In this document: positions 31,102 through 34,329 of the stretch, in pieces
Numbering within the stretch: the first letter of the stretch is position 1
Layout: the number at the start of each line of letters is the position of its first letter
Source: Nonomuraea wenchangensis
GTDB lineage: Bacteria > Actinomycetota > Actinomycetes > Streptosporangiales > Streptosporangiaceae
Length of the DNA stretch: 34,329 nucleotides
Direction of reading: 5' to 3'
Assembly: GCF_900111685.1 (NCBI RefSeq)
Contig: NZ_FOHX01000033.1
Span: 1 to 34,329 of the forward strand
Made by a program: the position numbers and the translations under genes
Notes under the pieces: model-generated
Databases searched by the model: none
What the model was told of the DNA's origin: nothing
Seen by the model: the letters and a program-made list of their open reading frames with translations, nothing else

Positions 31102-32160
31102 CTATATCCCGCTGAGCCGGCGAATCTTCTCCAGCGGGTAGGTGGCCCGTCTGCTCTGGCGCTGGAACGTACGGTAGAAGTCGGACATCACGGCGGCGAT
31201 CGGCGCGTGCCGGGCGATGATCGCTGCGGCCTCCTCCGGGATTCCTGTGGGGCGCTCGCCCTCCGCGTAGGCGCACACCCGCTTGTAGCGGCCTTCACCG
31301 TCTTCCCTCCGCAGCCCGTACAGAGCGGTGACCAGCCAGTCCACCCGATACTTGGCGGAATAACAGCGGTCGTAGGTCTGGTGCCGGCCGAAGAAGTCGG
31401 CCTCGTCCTGCGACAGCTCGAACCCGGACGAGATCGCGAGGCCGTAGTCGGCGAAGTAGAGGCGCCGGCCGTCGGTCAGGATGTTCTCGAAGTGCGCGTC
31501 GAAGTGCAGGAGCCCTCGGCTGTTCATGAACGAGATGCCGGCCGCCAGTTCCCTCTCCACCATGACGCAGGCTCGGTTGGCGGCTTGGTCACCTGCCTCG
31601 ACCTGGGCGCCCAGCCACTGGTGCAGGTTCTGCGGAATGTACTCCAGGAACAGCGCGACGCTCGCCGAGGACTGCTGAAGAGCCTGGATCCGGTGGCGTA
31701 CCTGCGATCCGCCGCCCCAGTAGGCGACCGCCCTGTCGATGTCGGCCAGCTCTTCGGGCAGAGGCGTCGAGTCCGGCAGCACCCGCCAGTGATACATCAG
31801 AGGGAAGCCCTCATATTGCGCCGCGAGCACCCAATTCGTCGTCATGGTGTGCACGGCGAGCTCTCTCCAGACCCCGAAGCCCGGCCCGCCGATGGCGCCG
31901 ACGCCGTAGTGACAGAAGACAGGCAGGTCGAACAGATTCGCCGTGGACCGGACATGCTCCGGCTGCCTCTCCAGATCGGTGAGCGGCACCCGCTTCACGA
32001 AGACCGGGGTTCCGGCAACCTCCAGCAGGGCCGACTTTCCGCCGATGCCGGATCCCAGCGGCACGGCGGTGTCCACGAGTTCACTCAAGGCGCGGTCACT
32101 GCACAAGGCCAGGGACGTGGAGACGGCACTATGAACGGTAAGACGCGCAGCGCGCCACAT
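31102..32160 (-). CDS. Protein kinase-fold protein (actinobacterial type)
   Basis: 352 residues from ATG 32160. The kinase core is clear: a glycine loop 'GSGIGGKSALLEVAGTPVFV' with the ATP lysine in 'FVKRVPL' (Lys56), catalytic loop 'GLLHFDAHFENIL' (Asp221, Asn226) and metal-binding 'DYGLA' (Asp238, for the usual DFG). Between are family-specific blocks such as 'GVWRELAVHTMTTNWVLAAQ'. The substrate may be a protein or a small molecule; aminoglycoside-kinase-like folds share these motifs. ATG 32160 fits homologous spacing of about 25 residues before the glycine loop; the frame opens to 32244. Base composition is visibly less G+C-rich than neighbours, suggesting a different history. The preceding gene (32129-33037) overlaps the start by 32 bp. 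Confidence 0.78.
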   Translation of the reverse strand: MWRAARLTVHSAVSTSLALCSDRALSELVDTAVPLGSGIGGKSALLEVAGTPVFVKRVPLTDLERQPEHVRSTANLFDLPVFCHYGVGAIGGPGFGVWRELAVHTMTTNWVLAAQYEGFPLMYHWRVLPDSTPLPEELADIDRAVAYWGGGSQVRHRIQALQQSSASVALFLEYIPQNLHQWLGAQVEAGDQAANRACVMVERELAAGISFMNSRGLLHFDAHFENILTDGRRLYFADYGLAISSGFELSQDEADFFGRHQTYDRCYSAKYRVDWLVTALYGLRREDGEGRYKRVCAYAEGERPTGIPEEAAAIIARHAPIAAVMSDFYRTFQRQSRRATYPLEKIRRLSGI

Positions 32161-33037
32161 GTCGGGACACTTCGCTGCGGCTTCCACCTGGGTACCGACC
32201 TCGATTCTGCAATGGCCACGCAGCCGCGCCGAGCGCAACGGCACGAGGCTCTGCGGTGCGGCCTCCGAGCGGGCAGAGGATGTCCAAGATCTGTGTGAGA
32301 CGACAGACCTGGACGCACTCCTGCCAGCACTCTAGTGAAGATCGACGACGACATGGGAGCCTGGCGCCCGGCAGACCGCGCAGCGGAAGCCGCTGGACGG
32401 CGATCGCACCCACCAGTAGTGGTCCGTTCAGTAGGTCGGCAGTGAACGTCACGCCGGTGAGGCGGGCACCCATCGCGAACATGCGCTCAAGGCCGTGCTC
32501 GGAGAGGTCCTCGTACCGCTGGTCCCATTCCTCCTCGGAGCCCTCCTCCAGAGGCAGGCCGAACTCGCGCATGAGGTCGGCGAGCCGGTCGGCGTCGGCA
32601 CCGAAGCGATGCTCGGGAGCAGCCGGGTCGAAAGCCGTGACCACGAGGCCGTCGGCAGCGTAGTGGAAGTAGTCGCAGGCGTAGTCGTGCCGTAAGACGG
32701 AGACCACGTCGGTGCCGACCGACAGCCGCGCCAGCGTCGGCCCGTCCAGCCCTGACCAGCCCATCGGCTCCACCGCCGCGCATCCATCGCCGGCGGCGAT
32801 CACTCCGACCCAGCCGCCTCCCTCACCGCCGCCGGTCGCCATCGTGAAGTCGCAAACCGCCAGATCCAGCTCGTCGAAGCTCATCTGCGTGCTCGTACGG
32901 GCGCCGAACCGGCGCAGCACCTCGGCCGGGTCGAGCCCGCGCAGCAGGGTCACGCAGTAGATCTCACCGAGTACGTCACCCCGATCGCCGTCCGGCGATC
33001 GCAGCCAGCGGAATGGCGCCAGCGCATCGATCGTCAT
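32129..33037 (-). CDS. DUF6461-like protein with an anomalous C-terminal run-on
   Basis: 302 residues from ATG 33037. Residues about 1-212 resemble DUF6461: 'PFRWLRSPDG', 'YCVTLLRGLDPAEVLRRFGA', 'GWVGVIAAGDGCAAVEPMGW', 'VSVLRHDYACDYFHYAADG', 'VTAFDPAAPEHRFG', and the end 'GARLTGVTFTADLLNGPLLV'. Members of this family normally stop a few residues after that point. Here the frame continues another 90 or so residues rich in Arg, Cys and Pro without recognisable structure, to TAG at 32129, inside the kinase gene start. The original stop was probably lost through a small indel near 32400. A leaderless start is plausible: CAGGAT lies 6 nt before the ATG. Function of DUF6461 is unknown. Confidence 0.7.
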   Translation of the reverse strand: MTIDALAPFRWLRSPDGDRGDVLGEIYCVTLLRGLDPAEVLRRFGARTSTQMSFDELDLAVCDFTMATGGGEGGGWVGVIAAGDGCAAVEPMGWSGLDGPTLARLSVGTDVVSVLRHDYACDYFHYAADGLVVTAFDPAAPEHRFGADADRLADLMREFGLPLEEGSEEEWDQRYEDLSEHGLERMFAMGARLTGVTFTADLLNGPLLVGAIAVQRLPLRGLPGARLPCRRRSSLECWQECVQVCRLTQILDILCPLGGRTAEPRAVALGAAAWPLQNRGRYPGGSRSEVSRHVARCASYRS

Positions 33038-33120
33038 GTCGCGATCCTGGCAGGCCCTACCGACATGCTCCGATTCCCCGCGCACCTGCTCATCTCCAGT
33101 AACGGCCGTTCGAATCGCTC

Positions 33121-33138
33121 CTGGCGCAGCTGCGCCAG
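33121..33138. promoter_or_regulatory. 18-bp perfect palindrome upstream of the DUF6461 gene
   Basis: CTGGCGCAG at 33121-33129 is followed directly by its exact complement CTGCGCCAG at 33130-33138. It may be a repressor or nucleoid-protein site for the minus-strand gene starting at 33037. GC-rich palindromes also arise by chance in such DNA, so confidence is low. Confidence 0.35.
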
Positions 33139-33337
33139 CAGCGCCGTGCCTGACCGGACTTCGTACGGCTGACCAGCAAGTTCGCTTGCGCTGGGCGATG
33201 GCAGGAGTGGGGGGCGGCGGAGAACAAGCAGAAGAGGCGATCGCCCGGGTGGCCGAAGAGGCCGGGGCGCCTCACCTGGCAGCCTCCAGCCTGAAGGCCG
33301 CCCTGGACGCCCCTCATCAGGTGACTGCTGCCAGCCC

Positions 33338-33353
33338 GGGGCCTCACGGCCCC
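33338..33353 (-). terminator. Hairpin GGGGCC-TCAC-GGCCCC downstream of the coiled-coil gene
   Basis: A perfect 6-bp G/C stem with a 4-nt loop lies 95 bp beyond the stop of the minus-strand coiled-coil gene (33448). It is suitably placed to end that transcript. No T-tract follows. Confidence 0.4.
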
Positions 33354-33447
33354 TGTACTCCGCCGGCGTACCGCCCTCGCCTGAACCGATCTGCTTGACC
33401 TGCCTGTAGGTCGTTCAAGGAATCTGGCGAGGGCCGGGTCATGCCTG

Positions 33448-34329
33448 TCAGGCGGGTGGAGGGGAGGCGACGGCCTGGAGGGCGGCGCTCAGCGCTCGGG
33501 CGTGCGCGGGGGACTGGGAGGCGTCGCCGAGGGGAATCGCGTTGTCGGCGTGGTGCAGCAGCACCACGCCGTCCTGGAGGGTGACGGCTTCGATGGTGCC
33601 GCCGGGTAGCCGGACGCCGGGCTGTCCCTCGACGTCGGTCAGCGGCGGCACGATCAGGCCGGTGGCTGTCTGGGCGGCGGCGAGCTGGCGGCGTAGGGTC
33701 TGCAGTTCGCGTTCGGTCATCTCCAGGCGGGTTTCGGCGGTGGCCTGGTCCAGGCGGGCTTGGTCGTGCTGGGTCCGTAGGCGGTCGCGTTCCTCCTCGA
33801 AGCGGCGCCGGGCCTCGGCGAGGGTGTCGCGGGCGGCGCGGGTTTCGGCGCGGGCTTGCTCGGTGGCGGTTTCGGCCTGCTGGAGTTGCCGGCGGGTGGT
33901 GGCCAGGTGGGCGGTGGTCTGTTCCAGGGTGTCGGTCAGGCGGCGGACGTCGGCATTGGCTTGGTGCAGTTGACGGTCGCGTTCGGCGAGGGTCTCGGCG
34001 CGTTCGTCGGCCAGGGTCTCGGCGCGTGACAGGTCCGCGGCCAGGCGGGACAGCTGCTCGGCCTGGCGTGTGGTGAGGAGCTGCTCGTCGTTCAGCCGGG
34101 TGGTGAGGTTGCCGATCTGGACGCCGAGGCGTTCGGCGTGGGCGCGGGCTTCGGCGTGGATACGGTCGCGGTGTTCCTCGGCCGCGTGCTGGGCGCCCAG
34201 GGCTTCCCGCTGGGCGTGCAGGGCCGCGTCGCGTTCCTGTTCGGCCGTCTGGCGGTCGGCGTGGGCGGCGCGCATCGCGGTGCGGGCCTGTTCGGCGTCG
34301 GCTTCGGCCTGCTGCACGCGCGTCTCGGC
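33448..34329 (-). CDS. Coiled-coil protein, 5'-truncated by the window edge
   Basis: 293 residues are visible and the frame is still open at the window end, so the N-terminus is missing. Residues 1 to about 220 are an unbroken Ala/Arg/Glu/Gln-rich heptad region ('AEQLSRLAADLSRAETLADE', 'TRRQLQQAETATEQARAETR'), a long parallel coiled coil. A compact C-terminal segment without coil follows: 'GLIVPPLTDVEGQPGVRLPG', 'VTLQDGVVLLHHADNAIPLG'. No membrane segment or catalytic motif is seen. KfrA-like DNA-binding proteins of actinobacterial plasmids and integrative elements have such coils after an N-terminal helix-turn-helix. That part is outside the window, so this is only a possibility. Function not assigned. 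Confidence 0.7.
   Translation of the reverse strand, partial: AETRVQQAEADAEQARTAMRAAHADRQTAEQERDAALHAQREALGAQHAAEEHRDRIHAEARAHAERLGVQIGNLTTRLNDEQLLTTRQAEQLSRLAADLSRAETLADERAETLAERDRQLHQANADVRRLTDTLEQTTAHLATTRRQLQQAETATEQARAETRAARDTLAEARRRFEEERDRLRTQHDQARLDQATAETRLEMTERELQTLRRQLAAAQTATGLIVPPLTDVEGQPGVRLPGGTIEAVTLQDGVVLLHHADNAIPLGDASQSPAHARALSAALQAVASPPPA

Larger units (their letters stand above)
33038..33447. other. 410-bp gene-free region
   Basis: No convincing coding sequence was found on either strand. Short open frames here lack ribosome sites and family likeness. Structural elements seen: the perfect palindrome CTGGCGCAG-CTGCGCCAG at 33121-33138, 84 bp upstream of the DUF6461 start, and a hairpin at 33338-33353. 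The promoter of the DUF6461 gene must be at the left end. Confidence 0.6.

Noticed and set aside
32085..32354. Short minus-strand frame between the DUF6461 and kinase-fold genes
   Set aside because: Arg/Ser-rich, unlike any family, and inside the run-on region.
33036..33398. 120-codon plus-strand open frame
   Set aside because: No ribosome site, no family likeness, and it overlaps the DUF6461 promoter region; treated as non-coding.

Overview
The window is uniformly G+C-rich with strong third-position G/C bias and very dense coding on both strands. Its families (paired DesK/NarL-type two-component systems, PadR-ABC operon, HutC-type GntR, DUF1707, DUF6223, DUF6461, TipA-like MerR, rifampin phosphotransferase) point to a filamentous actinomycete chromosome. 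Streptosporangiales (Nonomuraea/Streptosporangium-like) is an inference only. There are no tRNAs, rRNAs, CRISPR arrays, insertion sequences or phage genes. The region looks like chromosome-arm accessory DNA built from many small regulator-plus-effector modules.

Layout. 1-2983: end of a TetR regulator, a small secreted protein, and a histidine kinase/response regulator pair. 3091-8576: rifampin phosphotransferase (rph) convergent with a LysR regulator, which is divergent from an MFS exporter and an isochorismatase-fold protein that lacks the catalytic cysteine. 8556-12286: padR-ATPase-permease operon with tandem operator boxes, followed by a frameshifted remnant of a LuxR regulator. 12534-15344: compact trpB-trpA-gntR operon. 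15397-16699: TetR with a DUF1707 protein. 16728-20900: hemerythrin lipoprotein, APC permease, VOC protein, an ArsR-ArsC fusion preceded by a 44-bp inverted repeat, and two tandem DUF6223 membrane proteins. 21096-23008: second kinase/regulator pair. 23017-25068: MFS transporter and a TPR-like protein. 25103-27298: SDR oxidoreductase, double-VOC protein and a MerR regulator. 27421-29074: DUF2268 metalloprotease and a TipAL-like regulator. 29137-30989: third kinase/regulator pair. 31102-34329: kinase-fold protein, DUF6461 protein with an anomalous C-terminus, and a partial coiled-coil protein.

How it works together. Intact genes include eleven transcription regulators (two TetR, LysR, PadR, GntR, ArsR, two MerR and three NarL-type response regulators). 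Most sit beside one or two effectors and have a visible inverted repeat at the promoter. Several of these promoters have a TANNNT hexamer about 7 nt before the ATG and no Shine-Dalgarno sequence, suggesting leaderless mRNAs. The effectors are drug and metabolite exporters, antibiotic inactivation (rph), arsenate reduction, VOC/SDR detoxification and free-standing tryptophan synthase. The strongest candidates for new biology are the control circuits: a GTTNTANAAC motif shared by trpBA-gntR and a distant MFS gene, back-to-back MerR promoters with 19-bp spacers, and the metalloprotease/TipA-like pair. I did not find a clearly new multi-gene defence or biosynthetic system.
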